Shown here: positions 15,243 to 24,230 of the stretch, piece by piece
Layout: every line of letters begins with the position of its first letter
Numbering within the stretch: position 1 is the stretch's first letter
Assembly (NCBI GenBank): GCA_052388275.1
Contig: JBQTII010000043.1
Location: 1-42,878 of the forward strand
Length of the DNA stretch: 42,878 nt
From: JBQTII01 sp052388275
Lineage (GTDB): Bacteria > Actinomycetota > Actinomycetes > Sporichthyales > Sporichthyaceae
Direction: 5' to 3'
Program-made: the position numbers and the translations under genes
Notes under the pieces: generated by a model
Database searches by the model: none
What the model was told of the DNA's origin: nothing
The model's input: the letters and a program-made list of their open reading frames with translations, nothing else

Positions 15243-16436
15243 TCAGATCTTGTCGCCGTCGGCCCGATCCGATCCGTGGACGTTCGGGGATTCAATGATC
15301 CGGAACACCTCCTGGGCGTACCAGTAGGTGCGCCCGCCGCGACCGAAGTTGCCGAGTTCCTCCACCCAGCCACGTTTCTCGGCCTCCTTGACCAGGTTCC
15401 GCGCTCCCTGATTGGTCAGGCCTGTCTCGCGTTGCACCGTGCTGACGGTGAGGTAGGGGTTTCGAAAGACCAAGTCGACAAGGGTCGGCAAGGAAGAGCG
15501 GACGCCTACACACGCGGTGCGGTAGCGCTCCCGTAATGCCACCAGGGCGGCGGCGCGCGTGAGGGCATCCTCGGATTGTCGGCGCACAGCGGTCAGGAAG
15601 AACTGCAGCCACTGTTGGATCTCGCCACGCTCCCGCACGCCTTGCAGTCGGTCGTAGTACTCCCGGCGGTTGGCCTCGAGGTACCCGGACAGGTAGAGCA
15701 GTGGCGTGTCGAGCTTGCCCTGATCGATCAGCATCAGGCCGATCAGCAGCCTGCCGATGCGGCCGTTGCCGTCGAGGAACGGGTGGATGGTCTCGAACTG
15801 GTAGTGCATCAGCGCGCACCTGATCAGCGTGGGCATCGCGCTTGGCTCGTTGACGAACCTCTCCCAGTCCGCGACCAGCGCGGGGATCTCCGGGTGAAGC
15901 GGCGGCACGTACACGGCTGTGTCCGGGCTCGCCGTTGGTGAACCGACCCACACCGGGCTACGCCGGAACTCGCCCGGGAGCTTCTCCTCGCCACGGACAC
16001 CCGAGAGGAGCACACTGTGCACGCTCTTCACCAGGCGCTGGGTCAAGGGCTGGTCCTTGATCAACTGGACGCCTAGGTGGGTGGCACGGATGTAGCGCTC
16101 GACTTCGGCCGTCTCCTCCGTGGCACTGGTCGCGTCGATCGCCTCCGCTTGGAGCATCTGCGAGAGCGAGGTCTGGGTGCCTTCGATGCGGGAGCTCGCG
16201 ACGGCCTCTCGGGTCAAGTACGGGCCGAGCAGGAGGGTGGGGTCGCGGACCAGGGTGTTCAGGCCTTTGAGGTTGCCGAGGGCACTGTCGGCCTCGGACA
16301 GGGCGTAGACCGTGTCATCGTCAAGGGGAAGCCTGCGCGGAACGACGGCTGGCTGGAAGTACCAGATCGAGTGCCGGTTCCCCGGCTCACGCGTCACCCG
16401 GCCGAACGTCTCATCGACGAACCTCGCTCGATCCAC
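15243..16436 (-). CDS. Fic family protein with a class II inhibitory motif
   Basis: A 397-residue Fic protein, probably an AMP transferase. The core motif HPFLDGNGRIGR at residues 218-229 is complete. An N-terminal inhibitory helix SSRIEGTQ (residues 81-88) holds the class II (S/T)xxxE(G/N) signature, so the enzyme is expected to be self-restrained. The C-terminal ~100 residues form a winged-helix-like domain (YLTVSTVQRETGLTNQGARN), as in the common Fic/HTH layout. It is a lone gene with a GTG start, behind an AT-rich promoter containing an inverted repeat. A housekeeping or TA-like role cannot be distinguished. Confidence 0.9.
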   Translation of the reverse strand: MDRARFVDETFGRVTREPGNRHSIWYFQPAVVPRRLPLDDDTVYALSEADSALGNLKGLNTLVRDPTLLLGPYLTREAVASSRIEGTQTSLSQMLQAEAIDATSATEETAEVERYIRATHLGVQLIKDQPLTQRLVKSVHSVLLSGVRGEEKLPGEFRRSPVWVGSPTASPDTAVYVPPLHPEIPALVADWERFVNEPSAMPTLIRCALMHYQFETIHPFLDGNGRIGRLLIGLMLIDQGKLDTPLLYLSGYLEANRREYYDRLQGVRERGEIQQWLQFFLTAVRRQSEDALTRAAALVALRERYRTACVGVRSSLPTLVDLVFRNPYLTVSTVQRETGLTNQGARNLVKEAEKRGWVEELGNFGRGGRTYWYAQEVFRIIESPNVHGSDRADGDKI

Positions 16437-16449
16437 GGTTTAAATCTAC

Positions 16450-16469
16450 AATAAAGTGCCCTGTTTATT
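16450..16469. promoter_or_regulatory. Inverted repeat in the Fic gene promoter
   Basis: AATAAA-N8-TTTATT lies 14 bases upstream of the Fic GTG start, in an AT-rich island otherwise rare here. It overlaps where the -10 region should be, so it may be an operator for autoregulation by the Fic protein's HTH domain (inference). Confidence 0.45.
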
Positions 16470-16635
16470 TGGATCTTTTCTCTCACGTTCCAAGTCGACT
16501 CGGAGTCGAGACACATCTCTCCCAGTCAATTGGCTTATGTCTTGGAGTTTTTTGCCAGCGCGCCAAGTGGAGTTGGGGGTGGACGCGACGCTGCAATCCC
16601 GCCTCCGCGCGGCTTGGAGGGTGGGTCCGTTGCTG

Positions 16636-17157
16636 CTAGTCGACTCGGGCATCCCTTGAGCCTGCGCAAGGAGTCGTGACGCTCCCTGACTGGCGCACCG
16701 AAGTCGCCTCGGATCTGTCCTGCGGGGGCAGCACCCGAACACTGCGCGCGTCCACGGTTTCCCCGCATTGCGAGCACGTGTGCACGAGGAGACTGACGTG
16801 TCCGCAGGCCTTGTGCACGATCTCCAACGGCGGCCCCTCGGGGGCCGCCCAGGTGTCGCCCCATTGCCGCATCACGGTGATCACGCCCCACAGATCGCGG
16901 CCCTTGTCGGTGAGCCGGTACTCGTAGCGGGGTGGGTTGTCCTGGTACTGCTCACGCCGGAACACCCCGTTCTCGACGAGGTGGGTCAGGCGCTGGTTGA
17001 GCACATTGCGGGAGATGCCCAGCCGGCTCTGGAACTCATCGAACCGGCGCACGCCCAGGAACGCGTCGCGCACGATCAGCAGCGACCACCACTCGCCCAC
17101 GACCTCCAGGCACTGGGCGACCGAGCAGTTCATCTGCTCGAAGCTGGTTCGGCGCAT
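16636..17157 (-). CDS. HxlR-family transcriptional regulator
   Basis: A 173-residue regulator. The HxlR-type winged helix is complete, with the N-terminal cysteine of the family in MNCSVAQCLEVVGEWWSLLIVRD, followed by RFDEFQSRLGISRNVLNQRL and YRLTDKGRDL. After the HTH, a C-terminal extension contains CGH and a C-x2-C pair (HTCSQCGETVDA), which could bind a metal; many HxlR proteins have this. It is divergent from the molybdopterin oxidoreductase gene, with two copies of a palindrome between them, and is probably its regulator. ATG 17157 starts right before the conserved region. Confidence 0.87.
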   Translation of the reverse strand: MRRTSFEQMNCSVAQCLEVVGEWWSLLIVRDAFLGVRRFDEFQSRLGISRNVLNQRLTHLVENGVFRREQYQDNPPRYEYRLTDKGRDLWGVITVMRQWGDTWAAPEGPPLEIVHKACGHVSLLVHTCSQCGETVDARSVRVLPPQDRSEATSVRQSGSVTTPCAGSRDARVD

Positions 17158-17174
17158 GGCGTCCACGGTAGTGG

Positions 17175-17221
17175 GTTCCCTCAAAGAACGCACTCCGCTA
17201 GGGTCAGTTCTCTCAAGGAAC
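17175..17221. promoter_or_regulatory. Paired operators GTTC-N7-GAAC between HxlR and the oxidoreductase gene
   Basis: Two 15-mers, at 17175-17189 and 17207-17221, fit GTTCYCTCAARGAAC and agree at 13 of 15 positions. Their centres are 32 bp apart, three helical turns, so two dimers would sit on the same face of the helix. The divergent position makes the HxlR protein the likely ligand (inference). Confidence 0.65.
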
Positions 17222-17259
17222 TCACTGTCCCGACTTGACCGCCCCGGTGAGGAGTGCCG

Positions 17260-19599
17260 ATGACCTCGGCCGACTGGAAGAGCACCGCCTGCAGCCTCTG
17301 CTACGTCAACTGTGGGCTCGAGGTGCAGATTGACGGACGTTCCATCACGCGCGTGCGCGGAGACAGGCAAGCCCCGCACACCGCCGGCTACCTGTGCCAG
17401 AAGGCACAGCGCCTGACGTTCTACGGCCGCCCCAACGGCCGGCTGACCACCCCGTTGCGCCGACGGCCCGACGGCACCCACGAGCCCATCGACTGGGACA
17501 CCGCGCTCGACGAGATCGCCGCCCGGCTGCAAACCTTGCGCGACGCCGATCGCGCGGCCGACCGGCCCAGTTCATTCGCGTACTACGGCGGAGGTGGGCA
17601 GGGGAACCACTCCGGCGGCGCCTACGGCACCGGGCTGCTGAAGTGGATGGGCGGCACGCGCAACTTCAGCGCGCTCTCCCAGGAGAAGACCGGCGACTTC
17701 TGGGTCAACGGGAAGCTGTTCGGTTCCCAGATCTGCCACACCTCCGAAGACATCGAGGAGTGCGACCTGCTGGTCGTCATAGGGGCCAACCCGTGGCAGG
17801 CGCACGGCTTCCGCAACGCCCGCCGGGAACTCAACGAGATCAAGAACGACCCGGATCGGCGCCTGGTGGTCATCGACCCGCGCCGGACCGAGACCGCGGA
17901 CATCGCCGACCTGCACCTCGGTCTGCGACCCGGCACCGATGCGTACCTGCTGGGTGCCATCGTCGCGCTGCTCCTCGAGCGCGGCGGAGCGGACGAGGCC
18001 TGGTTGGCCGAACACACCGAGGGATTCGCCGAGGTGGCGCAGACCTTCGCGCGCGTCCCGGTGGCCGAGTGGGTCGCGCACGCCGAGGTCGCGATGGCCG
18101 ACGTCGAGCGCCTGGTCGACATGATCCTCGCCGCTCGGGCCATGGTCGTCCGCGTCGAACTCGGCATCCAGCAGGGCCGCAACTCGACGCTGAACAGCTA
18201 CCTGGAGAAGCTCCTCTTCCTACTGACCGCCAACTTCGGACGGGCCGGCACTAACAACCTGCACAGTTGGCTGCAGCCGCTGTGGACGAACTCCAAGGGG
18301 CAGCACTCGGAGATCACCGGCATCGAGTACATCGCGGGGCTGCTCCCGCCGAACACCCTCGCCGAGGAGATCCTGGCCGAGCACCCCCACCGCGCGCGGG
18401 CCCTGTGGGTGGAGTCCGGGAACCCGGCCAACACCGTCGCCGACACCGCGGCCGTGGAGGCCGCGATCCGCGCGTGTGAGCTCTCCGTCGTCGTGGACGT
18501 CGCCTACACCGAGACCGCGGCCCTGGCCGACTACGTGCTGCCGGCCGCGTCCCAGCACGAGAAGTGGGAGTACACGCTCTTCACCTTCGAGTGGCCGATC
18601 AACTACTTCCACCTGCGGCCAGCGCTTTTCGAGCCGCTTGCGGGCACGCTGCCTGAGTCGGAGATCTACGCCCGCTTGTTCGAACGACTGGGCGTCCTGC
18701 CCGGCGAGGCGGTGCTGGCGGAGCTGACCGAGCTCGCACGGGCCAATCCGAAGCACCTCTTGCGACGAGCGACCGAGGTGATGGCCGAGCATCCCGGGCT
18801 CGCGGACATCGCCCCAGTGCTGATCTACCGGACGCTCGGCCAGACGCTGCCCGAGGGAGCCGCGCACATCTCCCCGCTGTGGTTGGTGTGCCAGCGCGCG
18901 GCGGCATCCATGCCGGTCCCGGTCCAGCGTGCGCTCGGCACCGACGCCACCGGATTCGCGTTGGGACAGGCCCTGTTCGACACCGCGCTCGCCAGCCCGC
19001 GCGGCTTCGCCTTCAGCGTCCACGAGCATGACGAGGTCTGGGATCTCGTTAAGGCTGACCGAATCCAGCTCGCCGTCCCCGACCTGCTGGACTGGCTCGG
19101 CCGGCTGGACCCCACCGCGGACCGGCCCGACCCCGACTACCCGTTCTCCCTGCTCAACGGGCAGCGCCGTTCGCACAACGCCAACCAGATCCTGCGCTCT
19201 CCCGCGTGGCGCAAGAGCGACCTCGACGGGGCGCTGCGGATCCATCCCGACGACCTCGCCAACCTCGGAGCCGAGGTTGGGGACTGGCTCGCCGTCGTCA
19301 CGGCGACCGGCCGCCTGGTGGTGCGCACCGAAGCCGACGACTCGATGCGCCGCGGGCAGGTCGCGCTGCCCCACGGGTTCGGCATGTCGGTGCCCGACGG
19401 CAAGGGCGGACGGGTCACCAACGGCCCGCGGATCAACCAGATCACCGCCGCCCTCGACCGCGATCCGATCGCCGGAACGCCACACCACAAGGACGTCCGC
19501 GTGCGGCTGGAACGCGCGGCCGCCGCTGAGGTCGCGGCGGCCGAGGCCAGCAGCGGCGTGGTGCGCGACCTGATCGCCGCCGCCGCGGGCGCGGGCTGA
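17260..19599 (+). CDS. Molybdopterin-dependent oxidoreductase (formate dehydrogenase/DMSO reductase family)
   Basis: A 779-residue protein. An N-terminal [4Fe-4S] domain has Cys11-x2-Cys14-x3-Cys18-x27-Cys46, then the molybdopterin-binding halves (YYGGGGQGNHSGGAYGTGLL, then LLVVIGANPWQAHGF, then VVIDPRRTETADIADLHLGLRPGTDAYL). The C-terminal Molydop_binding domain contains RRSHNANQILRSPAWRK and RINQIT. The Mo ligand position (near SALSQEKTG) is not the usual Cys or Sec of formate dehydrogenase, so the substrate is open. There is no twin-arginine signal and no electron-transfer subunit next door, so it is a cytoplasmic single-subunit type. ATG 17260 follows AGGAG by 5 bases. Confidence 0.88.
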   Translation: MTSADWKSTACSLCYVNCGLEVQIDGRSITRVRGDRQAPHTAGYLCQKAQRLTFYGRPNGRLTTPLRRRPDGTHEPIDWDTALDEIAARLQTLRDADRAADRPSSFAYYGGGGQGNHSGGAYGTGLLKWMGGTRNFSALSQEKTGDFWVNGKLFGSQICHTSEDIEECDLLVVIGANPWQAHGFRNARRELNEIKNDPDRRLVVIDPRRTETADIADLHLGLRPGTDAYLLGAIVALLLERGGADEAWLAEHTEGFAEVAQTFARVPVAEWVAHAEVAMADVERLVDMILAARAMVVRVELGIQQGRNSTLNSYLEKLLFLLTANFGRAGTNNLHSWLQPLWTNSKGQHSEITGIEYIAGLLPPNTLAEEILAEHPHRARALWVESGNPANTVADTAAVEAAIRACELSVVVDVAYTETAALADYVLPAASQHEKWEYTLFTFEWPINYFHLRPALFEPLAGTLPESEIYARLFERLGVLPGEAVLAELTELARANPKHLLRRATEVMAEHPGLADIAPVLIYRTLGQTLPEGAAHISPLWLVCQRAAASMPVPVQRALGTDATGFALGQALFDTALASPRGFAFSVHEHDEVWDLVKADRIQLAVPDLLDWLGRLDPTADRPDPDYPFSLLNGQRRSHNANQILRSPAWRKSDLDGALRIHPDDLANLGAEVGDWLAVVTATGRLVVRTEADDSMRRGQVALPHGFGMSVPDGKGGRVTNGPRINQITAALDRDPIAGTPHHKDVRVRLERAAAAEVAAAEASSGVVRDLIAAAAGAG

Positions 19600-19686
19600 C
19601 CGAGATGTGAACCTTTGGCCCCTCGATACGAACGCTGAATACGAGCAACGAACTCAGAGGGTTCATGCTCCTCGACCCGAGGAGGT

Positions 19687-19716
19687 GTGCGGCAGCTATC
19701 CCGGACGGTCCCGCAC
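19687..19716. terminator. Weak hairpin between convergent genes
   Basis: GTGCGG and CCGCAC arms enclose an 18-base loop in the 175 bp between the oxidoreductase stop and the AveC-like gene stop. It may end both transcripts; the long loop makes it a modest candidate. Confidence 0.35.
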
Positions 19717-19774
19717 CCAGCCCGCCTCAGCCCCCGATTCGTCATCGCTGCTCGCCAGGTGCACAACAGCCCGC

Positions 19775-20800
19775 TCAGTTTGGTGGGCAGCTGCGAGGGG
19801 TGTCGAAGCCGCATAGGTGGTTATTGAGGTACGTGTTGTCCACCATGCTCGGGTGCCAGGCCACGTCCGGGAAGAGCAGCGTGCTGATAGCCACCGGCAC
19901 GTGGTACCCGACGGTCGTGATTGTCAGGATCGCAGCGTAAACAGCGAACCCTCGCACGACCGTCACCCTGGCGCCGCCGGCAGACCCCAACTGGCTCGCG
20001 CCGCGCTCGATGAGCGTTTCGCCTCGGTCGTTGACAAAAAATCGCAGGCACGTCACCGCAGTCACGGTCACCGCGACGAAGACGATGTTGCGTAGAGCGT
20101 TGTGGCCGTAGTAGCTGTCCAGGAACGGGAATGACCACCCGGAGTGCTCCCACCAGCCCATCCGCATGACGACGCATGCCTCGAATACGGCATCGACCAC
20201 GAAGATGATCACGTAGGCGACCGCCACGAGCACCGACCAGTGCACCCGCGGCCACGCGCGCCGAATCCGCCGCATGATCGCGCAAGCGAGCATCGGGATA
20301 CCGAGGAAGAACAGCGGGTAGATGGGGACGATCATCAGGATCGGCCACGCGGTCTGGGCGCCCGGTTCGTGGAACGACTGCCAGCCCGGCAACTCAGAGA
20401 CCGCCGTGCCGCGATTGAAGAACGCGGAGTTGTAGGTGAACCAGGGGCGGAAGAACTGGCTGGCCGGGTCGTACAGCGAGATCGCAGCCGATGCGATCAC
20501 GATCTGCCCGTCCAGAGGGATCCGCCGCTCCCGCCGCCACGGCATGATGACGAACCTGTAGATCAGCGCAATGAGTACCAGTGGGCAAACGACCTGCGCG
20601 ACGTTGATGCTCACCGCCATCCATGTCGGCGGCACACTCGGCCCCGAAGGAACCTCCTGAAAGTTGGGACCGGTGACCCACCTGAGGATGATGTAGATCT
20701 CGAACAAGGCCAGCGCCACTCCCAAGGCGGCCGCCACCTGTACCGCCGGCCGTCGTCGTGTGGCACCGGACCTCGCCGGCCCCGCTGTTGCGGTACTCAT
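19775..20800 (-). CDS. AveC-like ('spirocyclase') integral membrane protein, copy 1
   Basis: A 341-residue membrane protein. About seven hydrophobic segments are seen, the first near residues 23-41, the last around 285-305. Family landmarks shared with copies 2 and 3 are WVTGPNFQEVPSGP after the first helix, FRPWFTYNS, the cytoplasmic-looking FFVNDRGETLIERG, and a C-terminal CG...C pair. In avermectin producers AveC performs spiroketal cyclisation and dehydration; whether these relatives do so is unknown. ATG 20800 follows an AAGGGAAG site and overlaps the FAD oxidoreductase stop by 4 bp, so the pair is co-translated. Confidence 0.78.
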   Translation of the reverse strand: MSTATAGPARSGATRRRPAVQVAAALGVALALFEIYIILRWVTGPNFQEVPSGPSVPPTWMAVSINVAQVVCPLVLIALIYRFVIMPWRRERRIPLDGQIVIASAAISLYDPASQFFRPWFTYNSAFFNRGTAVSELPGWQSFHEPGAQTAWPILMIVPIYPLFFLGIPMLACAIMRRIRRAWPRVHWSVLVAVAYVIIFVVDAVFEACVVMRMGWWEHSGWSFPFLDSYYGHNALRNIVFVAVTVTAVTCLRFFVNDRGETLIERGASQLGSAGGARVTVVRGFAVYAAILTITTVGYHVPVAISTLLFPDVAWHPSMVDNTYLNNHLCGFDTPRSCPPN

Positions 20801-22431
20801 CGGCTTCCCTTCGGTTGCAGACGTCGTAGGAGCTCGCGCGCCGCGAGCTGCCCGGGAATCCCGGAGACCCCGGGACACGGGTGGGTACCGGCCCCCGTGA
20901 GGTAGAGGCCATCAACCGGAGTGCGGTAGCCGCCGAAGCCCACCGCCGGGCGCAGCGGGCCGAGTGCCGCGCGGGAGAAGTCGACGTGCCACGGTTGGCC
21001 GTCGGTCAAGCGCATCTGGTGGGCAAGCTCGAGCGGTCCCTTCGCTTCGCGGCCAAGTTCGAGCGCGCCCAACCCGTCGAAGTACTCGGCAGCCGAAGCC
21101 ACGAGATGATCGGCCGCGCGGTCCCAGCCGACCGTTGGTTCCGGCGGCATCCACCCGGCCCAGAGGTAGAGCGTGTCCTGGCCTTCGGGTGCCTGAGAAG
21201 GGTCGATCGCGCTGGGCACGATGGCCCAGAACGGCAGCGGATCGGGCAACTTCCCGGTGGCGCGTCCCTCGAGCGCGCCGACGATCTCGTCGAGCGACCC
21301 GACGAAAGTCGAGGGAATTCGCAGGTCGAGTCCATCGCTACGCGCCGCAGTGTGACGGGCCAGCGAGGCCGGACCGGCCAACGCCAGGTCCACCTTGAGG
21401 TGCGCCGCGCCCATATTGCCCGTCGGTATCCCGTCCGCGCGCGCAGCTTGCCTCGGCGTGAGGACGCCGTCGGGAAGGAGCTGCCGAAGAGTGCGCTTGG
21501 GATCGCACGACGCGAGCACTATCGACGCACGTAAGGTCTGGCCCGAGTCGAGCCGCGCTCCGCGAACGCGCCCACCCTCGACAAGGACCTCTTCCACGAC
21601 CGCTCCGGTGCGAAGGACGCCACCGTGCGCGACGAGGCAGCGCGCGAGTGCGTCGGGGAGTGCCTGACTTCCGCCGATCGGTCGGCTCATCCCGAGCCGG
21701 TGAACCATGCCACCGAAGAGCAGCGCCAGCCCGCTGCCCGGCTCGGTGATCGGGGCGGCAATCGCACCCATTCCGGCTACGAGGTCACGTGCGACGGGAT
21801 GGGTGAAGCGCCGAGTGACGATGTCCACGGCGGAGGCCTTGAGCAGATTCGCCATCGGCGCCAGGCGGCCAAGGCGAGTGGCGGCCGCGCGCGCCGCGGA
21901 GAGCATTACGGACGCCGATGGACGAGTCGGATTGGCAAGCAGCATCGGCATCATCACGTCGAGCAAGGCGTCTTGAGCCAAGACGAAATCGAGGTAGGCA
22001 GACGCGTCCCGCGAAGAGAAGCGACGCAATTCCTCGGCGGTGCGGACGGGGTCGCGCCAGACGGCGACCGAAGCGCCATCCCGATGCAGGTAGGCGAAGG
22101 CAGGATCGACCTCAGCCTCCGCGTAGCCGTAGCGCCACAGCGCCAGGTCCGAGATCACCGTCGACGCTCGGATCCAGAGAAAATCGACCGCACCCAGATT
22201 GATCAGGTGCTCGGGAGCCTCGGGTATCACCGCAGCGGTACGCGTACAACCGCCGGCGATCGCCTCGGCCTCAACGACGGTGACCGTGACGCCCCGCTGG
22301 GCGAGATAGCAAGCGGCGACAAGACCGTTGTGCCCGGCGCCGATGACGAGAACGTCGGCGCCCGTCCCCAACCCCTCGGCCCGGAGCTCAGGTTGTGCCG
22401 ACAAGGGAACCAACGGGCCCAAGCTCGCCAC
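20797..22431 (-). CDS. FAD-dependent phytoene-desaturase-like oxidoreductase
   Basis: A 544-residue CrtI/PYROXD2-type flavoprotein. The dinucleotide-binding loop VLVIGAGHNGLVAACYLAQRG at about residues 28-48 is followed by VVEAEAIAGGCTRT. The C-terminal FAD motif is GLYLTGAGTHPCPGVSGIPG. Such enzymes desaturate or isomerise isoprenoid-like or other hydrophobic chains. Co-translation with an AveC-like gene and proximity to reductases suggest a pathway on a lipophilic substrate. The GTG at 22431 overlaps the preceding gene by 44 bp. A later TTG just before the Rossmann motif, about 20 codons in, would remove the overlap, so the N-terminus is uncertain. Confidence 0.82.
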   Translation of the reverse strand: MASLGPLVPLSAQPELRAEGLGTGADVLVIGAGHNGLVAACYLAQRGVTVTVVEAEAIAGGCTRTAAVIPEAPEHLINLGAVDFLWIRASTVISDLALWRYGYAEAEVDPAFAYLHRDGASVAVWRDPVRTAEELRRFSSRDASAYLDFVLAQDALLDVMMPMLLANPTRPSASVMLSAARAAATRLGRLAPMANLLKASAVDIVTRRFTHPVARDLVAGMGAIAAPITEPGSGLALLFGGMVHRLGMSRPIGGSQALPDALARCLVAHGGVLRTGAVVEEVLVEGGRVRGARLDSGQTLRASIVLASCDPKRTLRQLLPDGVLTPRQAARADGIPTGNMGAAHLKVDLALAGPASLARHTAARSDGLDLRIPSTFVGSLDEIVGALEGRATGKLPDPLPFWAIVPSAIDPSQAPEGQDTLYLWAGWMPPEPTVGWDRAADHLVASAAEYFDGLGALELGREAKGPLELAHQMRLTDGQPWHVDFSRAALGPLRPAVGFGGYRTPVDGLYLTGAGTHPCPGVSGIPGQLAARELLRRLQPKGSR

Positions 22432-23482
22432 TGAAGCAGAGCATCGAAAGATCGATCTGCGTGCGAATACCCGGCGGCGCGTCGCAGACGAACGGGATCG
22501 CGTTCACAACGCTCGCGGCCGTGACGTGGACCGCATCCGCCATCCCATCGCCCGCCGGCTCCCAGAAGAGCTCGAAGGAGGGCCGGCCGGTGATCTTGAT
22601 CTGGTAGAAGGACTTCGGCCGCCGGTCGTATCCCCACTCGATGGGTACGCTCGGATCGAGCTTCCAGCACTGGCTGAAGAGCATGCGCTCACGACCGTTC
22701 TCGAGCATGCGAAACAGCGGCGATACCGCTCCGACGGTGCCGGCATTCGTGACCCGCCCGAAGGCATTGATGTCGCGGTCCGCCATCGCCCAGCGGTACT
22801 CGGTCCTGCGTTCATCCACGCTGAAGCCGAGGGCGTTGGCGATGAAGTCGCCGCTCGAGAAGAACATGTCGTCGTGGAGCTTGGACGCGAACAACAGCGG
22901 GAGCTCGTTCTTCAGCCGCTCCTGAGTCCAGCCGAAGCCGATGCCCTCAAAAAGCATGTACGGGCTCAGGCCGGTCGGGGGGCCGTCTGAGTACTCGCAG
23001 CATTGGATGTGCTCGACCTCGCTGCACAACGTGGTGAGCGTGGCGCACAGCCGATCCGAGAAGAAGCCCGGGTTGATCCCGGCTGCGTAGAGCGAGACGC
23101 CGCCGGTCTGGCACGCCGCCTGCAGGCGTTCGCGCTTCTCGCCCGCGAGGAGGAAGATGTCTCCGACCTGGGTGAGGACGTTCTTCCCGGACTCCAGCAG
23201 CCGGCAGACAACATCCCAGTCGGCGAAGAACGGTGAGTAGATCACGCAGTCGGCGTCGAGGTCGATCAGCGCGTCCACGTCGGTCGTCGCGGCGACACCG
23301 GCAGGATCGACGCCGGCGAGAGTGCCGGCGTCCGCCCCGGCCTTCTCGGCCGAGAACACCCAGCAGCCGACCAATTCCAGGTGCGGGCGGTTGGCGGCGG
23401 TGACCATCGCAATGCCCAGTTGCCCCTGACTACCCGTCGCCCACTGAATCACTCGGTACTTCTCGCGCCCGAACTCGCGCAC
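22388..23482 (-). CDS. DapB-like NAD(P)-binding reductase/dehydrogenase
   Basis: A 364-residue protein. It has an N-terminal Rossmann-type fold beginning YRVIQWATGSQGQLGIAM at about residue 9, then a DADCVIYSPF stretch and a VLTQVGDIFLL stretch. These resemble dihydrodipicolinate reductase N-domains and 2,4-diaminopentanoate dehydrogenase-like proteins. The C-terminal half is long and not the lysine-pathway DapB domain, so lysine synthesis is unlikely. It is divergent from a TetR gene with a palindromic-like site between, and its end overlaps the FAD gene, giving a three-gene unit with AveC copy 1. Confidence 0.78.
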   Translation of the reverse strand: MREFGREKYRVIQWATGSQGQLGIAMVTAANRPHLELVGCWVFSAEKAGADAGTLAGVDPAGVAATTDVDALIDLDADCVIYSPFFADWDVVCRLLESGKNVLTQVGDIFLLAGEKRERLQAACQTGGVSLYAAGINPGFFSDRLCATLTTLCSEVEHIQCCEYSDGPPTGLSPYMLFEGIGFGWTQERLKNELPLLFASKLHDDMFFSSGDFIANALGFSVDERRTEYRWAMADRDINAFGRVTNAGTVGAVSPLFRMLENGRERMLFSQCWKLDPSVPIEWGYDRRPKSFYQIKITGRPSFELFWEPAGDGMADAVHVTAASVVNAIPFVCDAPPGIRTQIDLSMLCFSGELGPVGSLVGTT

Positions 23483-23508
23483 CGGCCCTCCACGGCTAGA
23501 AACAACTT

Positions 23509-23527
23509 GTATCTATATATTGTATAC
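23509..23527. promoter_or_regulatory. AT-rich imperfect palindrome between the TetR and DapB-like genes
   Basis: GTATCTATATATTGTATAC has GTAT and ATAC ends, an AT core, and lies 8 bases before TetR ATG 23535. It is the only such site between the divergent genes, so it is a good candidate for the TetR operator and divergent promoter. It differs from the TAKACAT sites further right. Confidence 0.5.
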
Positions 23528-23534
23528 TTACCCG

Positions 23535-24230
23535 ATGCGAACGCGCCACCCCCGATCGGGCAACATCGGTGAGGTGGCACGCCCAGGTGAGGTCTCGAAC
23601 AAGCGGAACACCCCGCGGATCAACGCGCGCAAGAGCGGCGAGAAGCTGATCTTCGAAGCCACCGAGCGACTTCTACGCGAGGTTCCTGTTCGAGACCTGA
23701 GCGTGGAGCAGATCCTCGAGGAGTCCGGAGTTTCGAGGCGGACCTTCTACGTCTACTTCGCGTCGAAGTACGGCGTGATCATGCGCCTCGCCGAAGCCGT
23801 GGTGAGGGACATCTCCGAGACGCTCGAGCCCCTGCTGGCTCGGCCGGCGGGCGAACACGGACCCGATGCGCTCCGACGGGCTGTCGACGCCGGATGCGCG
23901 GTATGGGCCGGGCACGCTGACGTACTGCGCGCCGTCGTCGAACACTGGCAGGAGGTCGATGACCTCCGCGAAGCCTGGCTCGGCGCGTTGGGACAGGTGG
24001 CTGCGGCCATGTCGGCGGAGATCGACCGCGAGCGCGCGGCCGGCGCCGCCCAACCGGGCCCTGACTCCCTGGCGCTCGCCTGGTCGCTCATCTGGGCTTC
24101 GGCGAACGTCCTCCACTTCGGACTCCTCGGACAGGTGTCCGGTCTCCCGAAATCGCCCCGGCAGCTCGTCGACCCGATCTGCGCAATGTGGATGGGTGCG
24201 ATCTACGGGGCGCCGGTCTCCTCAGCGTGA
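23535..24230 (+). CDS. TetR-family regulator, copy 1
   Basis: A 231-residue TetR regulator. The DNA-binding helices are ISVEQ-type: VRDLSVEQILEESGVSRRTFYVYFASK at about residues 50-76. The ligand-binding half contains HADVLRAVVEHWQEVDDLREAW, closely similar in pattern to the two other TetR proteins here. I chose ATG 23535; an in-frame TTG at 23520 lies inside the palindrome and is less likely. There is no Shine-Dalgarno site, so translation is probably leaderless. It is convergent with the LLM gene, and their 3' ends overlap by 9 bases. Confidence 0.88.
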   Translation: MRTRHPRSGNIGEVARPGEVSNKRNTPRINARKSGEKLIFEATERLLREVPVRDLSVEQILEESGVSRRTFYVYFASKYGVIMRLAEAVVRDISETLEPLLARPAGEHGPDALRRAVDAGCAVWAGHADVLRAVVEHWQEVDDLREAWLGALGQVAAAMSAEIDRERAAGAAQPGPDSLALAWSLIWASANVLHFGLLGQVSGLPKSPRQLVDPICAMWMGAIYGAPVSSA

